Shown: positions 11,055-22,153, counted from the first letter of the stretch. The stretch: 64,000 nucleotides of DNA from Colias croceus (GCF_905220415.1 NC_059547.1:1252501-1316500), one strand, 5' to 3'. The notes: generated by a model not told the origin, from the letters alone. Numbers and translations: made by a program.

Positions 11055-11366
11055 AGCAGTGGTGGCTCAGTGGTGAGACCTCGGACTTCGAATCGATAAG
11101 TCCGTGGTTCGAGACCAGGCGAGCGCGCAGGAAATAAATTGATTTTTCAATTTATCTGCGCATGTTGTAACATCACCACTGCTCGAACGGTGAAGGAAAA
11201 CATCGTGAGGAAACCGACATGTCGAAGAATTAAAAAAAAAAAAAAAGTTCGACGACATGTGTCATCCGCCAACCCGCACTTGGCCAGCGTGGTGGATTAT
11301 GGCCTGTACCCTCATAGGAGGCCCGTGTCCCAGCAGTGGGAACGTATATGGGCTGATGATGATGAC
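11055..11366 (+). mobile_element. tRNA-derived SINE with GAT tail
   Basis: Pol III promoter boxes are clear: A box TGGCTCAGTGGT at 11063-11074 and B box GGTTCGAGACC at 11106-11116. The body contains GTGAGGAAACCGACATGTC and a 14-15-nt A run. The 3' part has CCCGTGTCCCAGCAGTGGGA and ends in a (GAT)n tail. That 3' part also occurs alone at 36771-36822. The ORFs on both strands here are not genes. This is probably a full-length copy of a common lepidopteran SINE family. Confidence 0.85.
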
Positions 11367-12609
11367 TACCTATATTAAAATGCATATGTATGAAACAAAG
11401 TTCAAACATTTATATCTTAAGAAGCTGAATCCAAAATAATTTTTTACTTTTAATTTATTGAATAAAGCGAGACAGATTTGTTGAATGAATTAAAACAATA
11501 AAATCATCAATACTTGAATGAATAATTTGGCCATATACCCAAAGGCTTCTTGATAACATAAATTAAATACCTAGCAAAAATATTTATTCATTCGCTTATT
11601 CATCTAATATATACAATTCTAGTGTCATGGTGTTTGAAGGTAAGGTAGTTTTTGAAGGTAGGGTAGGTTTTGCCTACATCGATATATTAAACTTATACCT
11701 ATTTAAAATGATTTATATTAGTTGATTCACAACAAACCAACCAAAAAATACAGTCCGAACACACACATGTAGATTGCATATTGTATAAACACAGAAACAT
11801 TTTCAATTTCCCGTCCATCAGGAAAAAAAACGAAAAAATACCTAAAAAAGAGTCGCATAATCGGATGAAGTTTTAACAGGGGGTCCTAAACAAACGTGTG
11901 CTCATTCGATTCGCTAACAATGATTTATCCGGGTTTGTTTGTTTAATTTGAAGGATTATTTGCCCGGGAAAGATTAATTCGACATCTAAACAAGGACGGA
12001 TTATGGTATGGAGTTTCTTTTTGGTAAGCGTGCTAGGCTAGAGTTTGTCGGATTGGATGTGTTGATCTCGGGAAATACTGACTTTGATTGCTTTTAGGTA
12101 CCTACTGGTATGAGTAAGCAATGGTCGTTACATTTAAAATTTTCAAATACTTTTTGTTAAACCTCATAATTAATTATTTTGCAAAATTTAGCCAGTTTAA
12201 GATTCATGAAAATAATATCGCGCTACAATTATTAATGTAAGAACTTAGAACATAATAATATTTAGGCAGATGCAAAAAATCTTCTGATCCAAAGTATCTG
12301 CTCATAGTCAATTGACTGATCGCAGATGATTATAATTTAAAAAAAAAAAAAAAGATGCAAAAAATGCTTATTGCCTATGACCAAAATACATTAGTAATAT
12401 TACTAGAATTCGAACCACCCAAAAGTACATAATATATCACAATAAATCTATTTTATTACTTAATTTATGTACCAAGTTGTCTACACAGAATTTCAATCAT
12501 AATAATCCCAACCGTAATCAAGTACACAATAAAATTTACAACCGTACGAAATAAAATAAAATGGTCGTGAAAGCATTATCGTGTCATAAATGTTATTGAA
12601 ACATCTTAG
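11367..12609. other. Intergenic, no gene seen
   Basis: AT-rich. 11875-12075 is less repetitive and more mixed in base composition (for example TTATCCGGGTTTG and TTATTTGCCCGGGAAAG) and could be a conserved noncoding element. No ORF is supported. Confidence 0.35.
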
Positions 12610-12647
12610 TTCGAGAAATTTCGAGAAGCTTCTAGAAGGTTCGAGAG
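12610..12647. promoter_or_regulatory. Eight-unit heat-shock element array
   Basis: The sequence alternates TTCnn and GAAnn in exact 5-bp phase: TTC at 12610, 12620, 12630 and 12640, and GAA at 12615, 12625 and 12635, with a final GAG at 12645. Seven perfect units and one near-perfect unit make this a strong candidate site for trimeric heat-shock factor. The nearest gene is the secreted-protein gene whose ATG is at 13546 (+), about 0.9 kb downstream. An unseen noncoding transcript is also possible. Confidence 0.7.
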
Positions 12648-12713
12648 CTACGTAGAAACGTGAGCTAATCTTTTAAAGCTGGATTTTACATTAGATTTAA
12701 TGTTATTTAGAGA

Positions 12714-12914
12714 CTATCTGTGCCGCGCGGTTTCACCCGCATTGTTCCGCTCCTGTTGGTCTTAGGGTGATGATATTATGTAGCCTATAACCTTCCTCGA
12801 TAAATGGGCTATTTAACAATGAAGAAAGAATTTTTAAAATTGAACCAGTAGTTCCTGAGATTAGCGCGTTCAAACAAACAAACAAACTCTTCAACTTTAT
12901 AATATTAGTATAGA
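12714..12914 (-). mobile_element. Helitron-like element, subfamily B
   Basis: Minus-strand reading starts TCTATACTAATATTATAAAG and includes GTTTGTTTGTTTGAACGCGC. It ends with the palindromic CCGCGCGG hairpin and a mutated CTAG (ATAG on this strand). Confidence 0.75.
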
Positions 12915-13154
12915 TTTACAATGTTACGTTAATAGAGTTATCCAGTTATCGTATATAGGCTATATAGGAACCTTTGAAATGTTTTACGGAGATTGATTCG
13001 ATGATATGAATGTATTTTTATAATGGTATTAGGCCGGTTGCAGAGCTTCACCGACCATCAGTGCGTACGTCAGTCGCGCTTGTCATATCTATGGAAATTC
13101 ATAAAACCGTTTGTAGGGACACACATATGCAATTCGCCGTTCATAGCTACACCG

Positions 13155-13346
13155 AAAATACTAATAATATAAATGCGAAAGTAACTCTGTCTGTCTGTTA
13201 CTCAATCACGCCTAAACTACTGAACCAATTTTCATGAAATTTGGTATGGAGATATTTTGATACCCGAGAAAAAACATAGGATAGGTTTTATCCCGGAAAT
13301 CCCATACTTTTCCGGCATACCGCGGGTGCCGCGGGTGGAAATTTAG
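13155..13346 (+). mobile_element. Helitron-like element, subfamily A, mutated ends
   Basis: Has CTAATAATATAAATGCGAAA, then GTCTGTCTGTTACTCAATCA, then GATACCCGAGAAAAAACATA. It ends GCCGCGGGTGGAAATTTAG, where CTAG has become TTAG. It lies about 140 bp upstream of the TATA box of the 13546 gene. Confidence 0.7.
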
Positions 13347-13483
13347 TATTATATTATGTGAATTTATTAGAAAACAATTACAGATTTCACATAACGTGAT
13401 TCATAAAAAACGAATAGAATATCCAATTTATGGCTTAGCAATTTTCGAAAAGAGATAAATGCCGGCTCAAGTCGTAAAAAGAC

Positions 13484-13489
13484 TATAAA
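13484..13489 (+). promoter_or_regulatory. TATA box of the secreted-protein gene
   Basis: TATAAA in the context GACTATAAAG lies 62 nt before the ATG at 13546. This predicts a start site near 13514-13520 and a short 5' UTR of about 30 nt. No clear initiator motif is visible. Confidence 0.5.
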
Positions 13490-13545
13490 GAAAATTAAAT
13501 TCGATCTGCGTACCTTTTTAATGTGAACCTTTGGACGGTGATAAC

Positions 13546-15629
13546 ATGGCGAAGTTAATTATTTGTGTTTTATGTAAGTTCTTGTTTTCTTGTCTGTATT
13601 TCAAGTAATTATTTTTGAAAAATTTATATAAATATTGGCACTCAGAGACAGATATTATGGACTTATAATAAAGTTGCAAGTTACGGATTATCATATCATA
13701 CGTAAAGAAAACACAAGATATAAATTCATAGATACCAATTTGTGTCAACACCTATAAAGAATTTATAATAAAAATCCTTAAAAATATGTGCCCTGTTCCT
13801 ATTATATCCGATTGCCCAATATTACAAATTATCAAAATCAAATTGCAAAGTATTTTGAAATGAATTAAAAAATACAATTGCAATACAATACAATGTTTGC
13901 TTTACAATTTCAGGTCTATTAGTCCTATCCAAAGCACTACCAACACCAGAAATACAAGTATATGAAATACATAAGAATGTAGATAGAAACTTCGCCGTGG
14001 ATGATCAATACTTTGATCCAGATGGTCTAAGAGAAGATGATACATTAGACACACATATAGGAAATAATAATCTAGCAGTCAAATTGTTGTATCTATTAAA
14101 TGCGTTGACTCACAATACACATTCGATGGTATATGAACATGATGATGGACATTCGAGAGATCATGAACATGAGGAACATGGTATTAGTGATCCCGGGGAT
14201 TTGACGAGGAGTTTAGCAGTTGTGATTGTACCGATGAATTCAAAGTAAGTAGAGTTACATTGACATGTGAAGTTTCTATAATATATAGAGTACTGTATTG
14301 CAAATGATATGTACGATTAATAAACAAGCACAATAATAAATGTACGCTCAATTACATATAAACGAAAAATTTGATTCAAAATTATCCTGCTATTTATAGA
14401 GGTTACGACATAAGATTATTAAGAACATTTTGATGGAAAAAGATTTGATTTCACTTAGCACAATACAATAATATATGCCCAAAATAAGACACAATACACA
14501 AATCTATGAAATCCCTAAGTTAATATTAAAAATGCGAAACAAACTCTGTCTGTCTGTTACGCTTTCCCGCTTAAACCTCTCAACCGATTTTGATGAAATT
14601 TGGCACAGACAATCTTAAGACCCTGAGAAAGAAAATAGGCTACCTTTTATTGCAAAATATGTACCACAGGCAAAGCCGGGGCGGACCGCTAGTGAAGAAT
14701 AAATTCCTTCTGTTGGTTAATTATCATTTCATCAAGTCAAATTCCATAAAACATTAAAAACTATCACATTTTTAATCTGCATAAAGATAGTAATAAGTAT
14801 TCAAAGAACAAGGCAAAGGAAACACGGCACTTTATCATTTCTAAAGCAAGAAACGTATTATTAACATAATGTTACCTTTAATTAAAAGTACTTTCCTCAT
14901 GCAGACCGCACACCGCACTGGGGAAGCTACTGCGTTCACCGCTACGAAGTCAATATGAGGGTATTTGTGTTTTTTTATTATTATTAGCTGTTTCTATTTT
15001 CGTGTAGTCTATAGCAATAACAGTAATCCTAGTAAGTAGTAACTATCCATACTAATATTATAAATGCGAAAGTAACTCTGCTGTCTGTCTGTTACTCAAT
15101 CACTCCTAAACTACTGAACCAATTTTCATGAAATTTGGTATGGAGATATTTTGATACCCGAGAAAGGACATAGGCTACTTTTATCCCAGGAAAATGACGC
15201 AATCCCGGAAATCCCACGGGAACGGGAACTATGCGGGTTTTTCTTTGAATGCACGGGCGAAGCCGCGGGCGGATACCTAATAATCTATACACGAAAGAAT
15301 GGAGTTTGAAGAAGGCAGTGGATTTTACGAATGATTTCAGATTGAGCAATAATATCATAATTGTGTAATAGACGTGATACATGTATGTACCTATGTGTAG
15401 TTGTAAAATTGAAGTGGTCATAAAATACAAACTGAACAAATAAAAAGAGTTGCAGGTAAATGAAGAAATAAAAGCTTATTTTCTTAACAATAGTATCATC
15501 GCAATACAAAGAATATATCAATACATAATTTTCGCCCACCGAAAGCACTATATTATAATATCAAATAATTATATTGTATTTTTCAGTGGAAGACAGAACA
15601 GCTCCGCCAAGGATACGACGACCTTATGA
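13546..15629 (+). CDS. Secreted acidic, His-rich 133-aa protein (three exons)
   Basis: Spliced CDS is 13546-13573, 13914-14244 and 15587-15629. Exon 1 ends before GTAAGT. Exon 2 starts after TTTACAATTTCAG and ends before GTAAGT. Exon 3 starts after TATTTTTCAG. The phases match (1, then 2), and the total is 402 nt including TGA. The product opens with a textbook signal peptide, MAKLIICVLCLLVLSKA, cleaved probably after residue 17. The mature part is acidic, with HDDGHSRDHEHEEHG at about 85-99 and a Gln/Ser/Thr-rich tail. There are no cysteines, dibasic processing sites or membrane segment after the signal. I do not recognise the family; metal binding by the His/acid stretch is only a guess. 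Intron 2 holds two Helitron-like copies. The signal peptide's spanning of the first splice junction is strong evidence that the gene is real. Confidence 0.8.
14513..14692 (+). mobile_element. Helitron-like element, A/C hybrid, in intron 2
   Basis: The 5' half (AATGCGAAACAAACTCTG, GTCTGTCTGTTACGC) is A-like. The 3' end (GGGGCGGACCGCTAG followed by T) is the C-type terminus. Confidence 0.7.
15046..15280 (+). mobile_element. Helitron-like element, subfamily A, in intron 2
   Basis: Begins TCCATACTAATATTATAAAT after an A. It ends GCCGCGGGCGGATACCTAA followed by T, so the 3' tetramer is CTAA, which still fits CTRR. The 115-residue reverse-strand ORF that overlaps it is a repeat by-product. Confidence 0.8.
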
Positions 15630-15685
15630 TGATTACTAGTAGAAGAAACTATGACTTCTTGATTTAAATTCAGTGTTGTTGCATA

Positions 15686-15691
15686 AATAAA
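15686..15691 (+). terminator. Poly(A) signal of the secreted-protein gene
   Basis: AATAAA lies 57 nt after the TGA at 15627-15629, within ATAAATAAATAATAATAG. It is a good position for the 3' end of the transcript. Confidence 0.6.
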
Positions 15692-17359
15692 TAATAATAG
15701 AAAATATACAATAATATGGAAAACATTATTTTTATTTTTGATTACTGTACCTATTTTAAAAATAGATTAACCCTTAAAAACATGATAAAACGCTACGAAT
15801 TACACTCAATCAACGTTCAATATTTATCATATTTCTATTAATTTCGCTATTTTTCTGCTAGTAATTCAAGTACGTTTTCCGATACATTAATATTTTCTCT
15901 ATTACTCTAAACAAAGAAGAAGTCAGTCCAAACCAAAAACAAACGAAAAATCAAAATCTCCTTCCAATCCGCAAAGCCAGGCCTGCCAAACTTGATCCAT
16001 ACGTAGCCGTAAAGACGCAATATATCCCGTGAAAATTCAATATTAAAGCAATGGCCAATGCGAATCCCGCCAACAAATAGACGAGACGGGATCACGCTGC
16101 CGCTTATTCAATTAGTCCGGTACGGGTTATGTGGTCCGCACGGGGCTTTTGGGTTATCCCTACAAGTTTTAAGTATGTTTTAAAATCACGTTCAGCTTTC
16201 GTATACCGATTTTTGTGACCTTTTTTTTAAAATGATAATTAATGTTCTGTACTAACATAGGTAGTAATTAAGAAATTACTAACAAGTGGACCTATGATGT
16301 TCTGTTAATAAATGAATTTGAATTTACTTAATAATATTGTAAAGCCAATCCTTACCTTTATGTAATGCAATATGCATAATACAATTATTATTACCGTTTA
16401 TAATCGTTCACTTTAGTTTCACTGAGATACTAAAATCAAGTCAAGTTTCATAAAGTAACAAAATTAAACAGAATAAGTATAATATTTTTTGTACATAAAA
16501 CAAATATTCATCACGAGATATAAAAAACGCACCGTCAATCATACATTACAAGCAATAAACTTCATTTTAAACAAAGCCTTTTAAATGACATGGCCAATTA
16601 TAATAATTACTTTACATTTCATATATGCTCCTTATAATTTTTATCTAACTCCATTAATCAGATTTATAATCAGCTTTACATAAGAACCCAATGAGCTGCA
16701 ACGGCCCCCGCTCTATATGTGCAATTAACTGTTATTATGGGCAATTTCATGGACCTATGTTCATTTGTGCCTCATTAATTCGTCATAAATAGCCTGCTGG
16801 GGTGCAAGATCAATAGCTGTTAAAGCAAAATTAATAATATTAAATTAAAAATAGATAGTCGCTGAGAATTTGTTACGTGATGTGGAATTCATTACTTTAA
16901 TAGTTAAAGATTACACTTTAATATAAGTTTTTTTGGTTACACCTAATCTTATTTAACAAAATGTTTGTGTTTATTTCTTGGTTTTCTCACTGTATAAGTG
17001 TAAAATAATACAAATGTATAATATACTCGAATACATTTTTTCATCTCCATTAACAATATATCTCACTCTAGAAATCAAAGCAATAAAAATCATATAAAAT
17101 TTAAACAACAGGCATCAATAACTGGTATCAAAGAGAATAAATCTGCCTAGTATTGTTAGTTTATTTGCACAGAGTTTCGGGTAGATCGGAACGGACGCCA
17201 TTGTTTAGAAACACATGTTAATACTTCTAACAATGCCATTCACCTTGTTAAAGGAACTTTAAAATTAAACGGGGTACAGACTGTACATACAAAATACCTT
17301 ACTTATACAAACAAGAGTAAACAGATAAGACAAATTTACATTTTGTAGAATTTGATTAA
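15692..17359. other. Intergenic with two CNE-like blocks
   Basis: No gene seen. 15955-16165 and 16683-16830 are non-repetitive, of more even base composition than their surroundings, and carry ATTA/TAAT cores (for example TTCAATTAGTCCGG and GCCTCATTAATTCG). They could be conserved enhancers, but only cross-species alignment would show that. Confidence 0.3.
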
Positions 17360-17515
17360 TCCATACTAATATTATAATGCTGAAGAGTTTGTTTCCTTGC
17401 CTGGACGCGCTAATTAAAGAACCACGGATAGGATTTTAAAAATTATTTCACTGTTAGATAATAATCCATTTATCAAGGAAGGATTATGCGGCGCAATGCA
17501 GGTAAAACCGAGGGG
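17360..17515 (+). mobile_element. Helitron-like element, degraded subfamily B
   Basis: Starts TCCATACTAATATTATAATG after an A and contains CTGAAGAGTTTGTTTCC and ATTTATCAAGGAAGGATTAT. The 3' end (GTAAAACCGAGGGGCC) is decayed and CTAG is missing. Confidence 0.6.
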
Positions 17516-18405
17516 CCTTGTTCACTATATTTTTTTTTTCTAATAAAATAACATTTATTCTATTAAGTAAGCCCATTCAAACTCGATAACTGTATGAGCT
17601 TACGTATCAAAATGAATGTAACGCAGCTCTATTCATTTCTTTCCTCATGGCATATTCTTTCAATCACTATTAATCCTTTGGTAATAAGTTTCTGGAAGTT
17701 TCCTGAAGCAACTAATATTTGTAATATGCTATATGAAGTCACGATAAAACATTTCTAATAAGATTGAGACTTCTACTCGTTTCTTAATAAGTCCCAGATA
17801 GATACAATTCTTTAATCGTTAATTGCTTTATATTCTTCTGCTCTTATTGTTGGAAGATGACAATAAAGGTCAATTATCTCACTAGTTAAAAATCTTACTC
17901 ATTTAAGACTGAAAAATTAATGAAGGTCTATTAGGATAAAGTTGATACGCAAATTTCGCCATAACCATCTGCAGTTTTCTAGCATTTACAGTACATAGCC
18001 ATAATGGGTAAGTGTCATTTTCGCCTGCACGAGCCAATTTGCTGAGTGTAATGTTTGTGGACAGGACGTGTTCGGGCTAAATCAAGTTTGGATCGGTTCG
18101 TTAGGTCAGATTGGTGACGTCTACTTCACATGTGACTTGATTCGAAACGTGTCTTAGCATGCTGACAGGGGTACGCTATTGCAGTTTTGATGGTCTGTCT
18201 GGACTTTCTTTTTTTGATTATTTTGTAAGGTAGGAGCCAGGATCTGTGGGTATTTTGCAATCACTAGGAGTTTGGTATGTGGCAGTGCATTGATTTAGAT
18301 TTTAGGCATAATATAGGTGAGTGTTTAATCAAAAAATATTTTCGATCTTGGCGCTTTAAAGATTGCTTGAATGAAAATCTGTCAATCTGCCGAATTATAT
18401 ATATA

Positions 18406-18563
18406 CAAGGTGTAATCGTTAAGTGTACACAGGCCATTATTCCGTTAACTTATTGTTTTCATTTCACTCATTAGGTTAAGTACTTTCGATATCAATTTAA
18501 AGTTTTTTTGATATCTGCAATAGTTACGGAATAATTGCCTGCACACTTAACGATTACACCCTG
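18406..18563. mobile_element. 158-bp TIR element (MITE)
   Basis: The ends are inverted repeats of about 42 bp. CAAGGTGTAATCGTTAAGTG opens the left end, and the reverse complement CAGGGTGTAATCGTTAAGTG closes the right. Similarity continues through ATTATTCCGT. No target duplication is obvious. The middle is AT-rich and noncoding. Confidence 0.7.
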
Positions 18564-18689
18564 GTTTAGAATCCTTTAAGACGTAATAATAATAAACATG
18601 CAGTCTTGATGCAACTTCAATCAAAGAAAGAAAAAGCAAATAATTTTTTAAGAGGCATTCCATATCCGATTGTATTGCTAGAATAATTA

Positions 18690-19255
18690 AATAAATAAAT
18701 AAATAAATAAATTTCTTTATTTGCATAATGTGTGTACAAAGATATTACTTATACTTAGGTAGAATCAACACATTAGCCATAAATGGCGTGCAAATTCCGC
18801 AACATTATTTTATATAAAAAGTACATTATTTCATTGTCACATGATAAAATTTACACATTTTATATTATATTCATAAATAAAATTAAACCTAATATGTTAC
18901 AAATTTAAATATTCAGATACATTATAGAAATTTTTGTTATTTAGCCACTCATATAGTTTTGTCTTAAAAGGACCGATATTTAACATTTTTATAGTTTCGG
19001 GAAGTTTATTAAATATACGAATACACATAGCATGACAATTTTTGGTATACAAAGTGGTCCTGGGTGTTTTATTGTAAACAAGTCTATCTGGATGACGGTG
19101 GTCGTGGCTGTATATTTCTTGGGCTGTGTTAAAGAGATATTTATGTCTTTTTACAAAAATACAAACTTCGTAAATATATAAGCACGGCAAAGTTAACAAC
19201 TTGAGTTTAATAAATAGCGGTTTACACGTAGAATAGATATAGTTCAAATGTATTC
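18690..19255 (-). pseudogene. LINE 3' fragment with RT C-terminus
   Basis: A 116-residue reverse-strand reading frame (18897-19247) matches the extreme C-terminal region of jockey-type ORF2 as I know it: TLPCLYIYEVCIFVKR, then CIRIFNKLPETIKML, then FKTKLYEWLNNKNFYNVSEY. A stop at 18897 is followed on the minus strand by an AT-rich 3' UTR and a (TAAAT)n tail near 18690-18712. The palm and catalytic motifs are absent, so this is a strongly 5'-truncated copy. It differs from both other LINEs in the window. Confidence 0.7.
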
Positions 19256-19458
19256 AAGATAAAATTGGATTCCATTGGAGAATCAATCAGTTCGTCTACA
19301 ATTTCAGTTCGTTAGTCGGTAATGAAATCGGATCCCGTGACTGCGAGCGGACCTTTTGTGTGGAAAAGTTTCAATGTCTGTTAGCACAATATATAGACCA
19401 GATTATGTGGCTTGTTAGCCGATTGGGTTTGTATGTGTGTGCGTGTGTGTGTGTTTGT
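19256..19458. other. Between two LINE remnants
   Basis: Contains TTTCAGTTCGTTAGTCGGT (reverse of a motif also at 22586 and 22895) and a TG-rich tract at 19430-19458. No gene. Confidence 0.4.
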
Positions 19459-19466
19459 GTATTTAT

Positions 19467-22153
19467 TTATTTTTATTTATAACTCTTTATTGCACAAACT
19501 GAAATATGACAAAAATAGCATTAATACATAAGAAAGGCATAGTTTGTACAAGAGGCGGCCTTATTGCTAAGCAGCAATCTCTACCAGGCAACCTGATGGA
19601 AAGGAAATGTATGAAGTTAATGGGATAGTGCAAAAAGAAGAAAAAAAAAAATAATATTATAATAATAAATAAATAAAATTATGTAAGTATCATAGATACC
19701 TACTAGGTACATAAGTACATACTACTACAAAATAATACAAATAAATAAAATACATATATACATACATATGCATTGTAATAAACATATACATACATATTAT
19801 TATATAAATAGAATACATATACATACACATACTATAGTACAAACGCAGAAAAATAAATATATAAAAAACAATAGTTGGTGACGTCAGCAAGCAAAACAAA
19901 TCTATAGCAAGGAAAAGAAGTGGTCTTTAAGCAACACTTTAAAAGAGCTGAGCGTTTGAGCACGTCTAATACTTTCTGGTAAAGCATTCCATAGTTGAAT
20001 AGCCCGGACAGTGAAAGAATTGTTAAAAAATTTAGAATGATGGAAAGGGGTGCTGAGCAATAACAAGTTGGAAGAGCGAAGAGAGAGAGAATTACAAGAG
20101 CTTAAATAATCGAAGTTATCTTTTAAGTAAGAAGGAGTCTTAGGGCTAAACAGAACACAGTACAGAAGATGCAGCAGATGAGTATCCCGGCGATAACGGA
20201 TAGGAAGCCACTTTAGCCTTTTCCTGTATTCAGAGACATGGTCAAATTTACGAAGTCCGAATATGAATCTGATACAGAAATTTTGGAGCTTCTCAAGGGT
20301 GTTAAGTTGATATTCACGAATATCGGGATAGCAGGCGTCAGAAAAATCGAGGAGAGGAAGGAGAAGGGATTGAGCTAAGGTAATTTTGGTTGTAACGGGA
20401 AGAAAGTTGCACAAGCGCCGTAGGGAGAAGGCAGAAGAAAAAACCCTTTTTTGAACTTGCTTTATTTGTTCATCCCAGGAAAAAGTTTGATCCAGAGTTA
20501 GACCAAGATTTTTTACCTGAGCACTGTAAGGGATGAGAACACCATCAACGAGAACGTTCGGTAAATTGGTCCAGTCAATTTTTGAGACTAATTGCCTGCT
20601 TCCGAATATGATAACCTTGGTTTTGATTGGATTTACTGTTAAACCATGACTTTTGCTCCATCTGACTATTGCTGCAAGGTCAGCGTTAACTTGGAAAATC
20701 GCTTCAGGTAGTTCAAGAAGTGACGCATGTTTATATAATTGGAAATCGTCCGCATACATGTGGTAAGATGACACAATATCCTTGGAAATGGAGTTTATAA
20801 AAATGGAAAAAAGGAGGGGAGACAATACGCCACCTTGAGGAACACCAGCAGAAACATTGCACCAAGTAGAAGAAACTTCCTCAATTAGTACACGCTGCCG
20901 ACGTCCCTCTAAGTAACTTTGCAACCAATCAGTAGCCGAGGAGGATAAGTTAAGAGAGCGCAGCACTGCCAGCAGTACGTCATGATCGACGCTATTAAAC
21001 GCGTTACTTAAATCAATCAGCGTGAGTATGGTGAGCTTTTTGTTGTCGAAACCTCGTCGGATGTCATCAGTAATTTTAATTAAGGCCGTGGTCGTGCTGT
21101 GTCCTGGTCGAAAACCTGACTGGAAAGGATTTAGGAGCTGGTGATGATTTAGGAAAATGCTCAGTTGTTCTTGTACCAACCGTTCGAGAACCTTGGATAG
21201 GAAAGGAATGATAGCAATCGGGCGGAAATCGGACGGAGTCGAAGGATTTGGATTTTTAGGGAGAGGGAGAATATGGGCATTTTTCCAATCGCTAGGCAAC
21301 TTTCCTGTAGAAATGGAAGAATTAAGGATATGGGTGATGACAGGATTAATGATGGGAAGGATTGGAATGATCATGCTTCGACCAATACAGTCACTACCAA
21401 CAGCCTTCGAGGTAATTGACAACACGCTCTTCTTAACACTGCTCTCGGTGAACTGACGGATTACGAAAGAAGGAGAGCTAGGGAGAGGTAAGGTGTTAAG
21501 ATAGCTTAGGGTACTAGATTTTAAGGTGGGAAGGAAATCAGAAGAGGGATTAGAAAAGTGAGAAATAAGGTCATTGACATGGACTGTACTAGGGATAGAA
21601 GTAAGGGGAGATTTACCAAGTCCAAGGGATCTGAGGAATTTCCACATTTTCGACGGGTCACCGTTGTCAATAGATTTGGCAAAGTGCTGACGTTGTGCAT
21701 CCCTACATAGCGTATTGCAGCGATTTCGAATCATAATAAATTTTTCCCGATTTGTATCCGAATTTGACAATTTTAATTTAGACTTTGCCCGCGCCTTCTT
21801 TCTCAACAGTTTTTTAAGGTCGTCTGTCATCCAAGGGGCTGGCAAGTGTTTTAACTTAACAGGGCGAAGTGGGGCATGTGCATCGTAAAGTTGAATAACC
21901 AAGGAATTAAATAAAGACACTTTCTCATCGACACTATCGGCAGAAAAAACAACCGACCAGTCAGTGTTACTTGCGTCTTCACAAAGTAGCTCAGTATTCA
22001 TTTTAGCAAAATTACGATGCATGGCAATTTTTGGTTTTAACTTAGGGGGTTTTATCTTATACGAAAGGAAAATAAGGTCATGTGAGGAAAACATATCGGC
22101 CGAACACTGTCCATGCTCGGTGACATGCTCAGGAGAGGAAACAATGTATGTAT
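19467..22153 (-). mobile_element. 5'-truncated LINE (CR1/jockey group)
   Basis: Oriented minus. The copy begins inside the endonuclease domain, continues through a complete reverse transcriptase, and ends in a 3' UTR with an ATAAATAAAT-type tail. GTATTTAT occurs at both edges (19459-19466 and 22154-22161) and is a plausible 8-bp target duplication. The 3' UTR contains GCGGCCTTATTGC and a small stem (ATTGCT/AGCAAT, 19563-19578) that recurs with compensatory change at 32551-32565. No disabling stop is seen in the RT, so the insertion is fairly young. Confidence 0.8.
19902..22094 (-). CDS. Reverse transcriptase ORF2 of truncated LINE
   Basis: A 730-residue open frame. It opens with the last piece of an apurinic-type endonuclease (SSHDLIF; the frame continues upstream to about 22153). 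It then shows the linker, FRPIAIIPFLSKVLERL (about 290-306), LIDLSNAFNSVDH with the first catalytic Asp at about 361, GVPQGGVLSPLLF (417-429) and the catalytic box MYADD (446-450). The C-terminal thumb-like part ends RAIQLWNALPESIRRAQTL. The full frame is open although the endonuclease is lost, so the protein could not support insertion on its own. It belongs to the jockey/CR1 superfamily by motif pattern. It is not a host gene. Confidence 0.85.
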   Translation of the reverse strand: MFSSHDLIFLSYKIKPPKLKPKIAMHRNFAKMNTELLCEDASNTDWSVVFSADSVDEKVSLFNSLVIQLYDAHAPLRPVKLKHLPAPWMTDDLKKLLRKKARAKSKLKLSNSDTNREKFIMIRNRCNTLCRDAQRQHFAKSIDNGDPSKMWKFLRSLGLGKSPLTSIPSTVHVNDLISHFSNPSSDFLPTLKSSTLSYLNTLPLPSSPSFVIRQFTESSVKKSVLSITSKAVGSDCIGRSMIIPILPIINPVITHILNSSISTGKLPSDWKNAHILPLPKNPNPSTPSDFRPIAIIPFLSKVLERLVQEQLSIFLNHHQLLNPFQSGFRPGHSTTTALIKITDDIRRGFDNKKLTILTLIDLSNAFNSVDHDVLLAVLRSLNLSSSATDWLQSYLEGRRQRVLIEEVSSTWCNVSAGVPQGGVLSPLLFSIFINSISKDIVSSYHMYADDFQLYKHASLLELPEAIFQVNADLAAIVRWSKSHGLTVNPIKTKVIIFGSRQLVSKIDWTNLPNVLVDGVLIPYSAQVKNLGLTLDQTFSWDEQIKQVQKRVFSSAFSLRRLCNFLPVTTKITLAQSLLLPLLDFSDACYPDIREYQLNTLEKLQNFCIRFIFGLRKFDHVSEYRKRLKWLPIRYRRDTHLLHLLYCVLFSPKTPSYLKDNFDYLSSCNSLSLRSSNLLLLSTPFHHSKFFNNSFTVRAIQLWNALPESIRRAQTLSSFKVLLKDHFFSLL

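Noticed and set aside
11067..11378. ORFs on both strands
   Set aside because: The region is a SINE with clear A and B boxes.
13518..13751. 77-residue reverse ORF
   Set aside because: It lies antisense to exon 1 and intron 1 of the supported plus-strand gene and has no features of its own.
15092..15439. 115-residue reverse ORF
   Set aside because: Half lies in a Helitron-like copy and half in intron 2 of the plus-strand gene.
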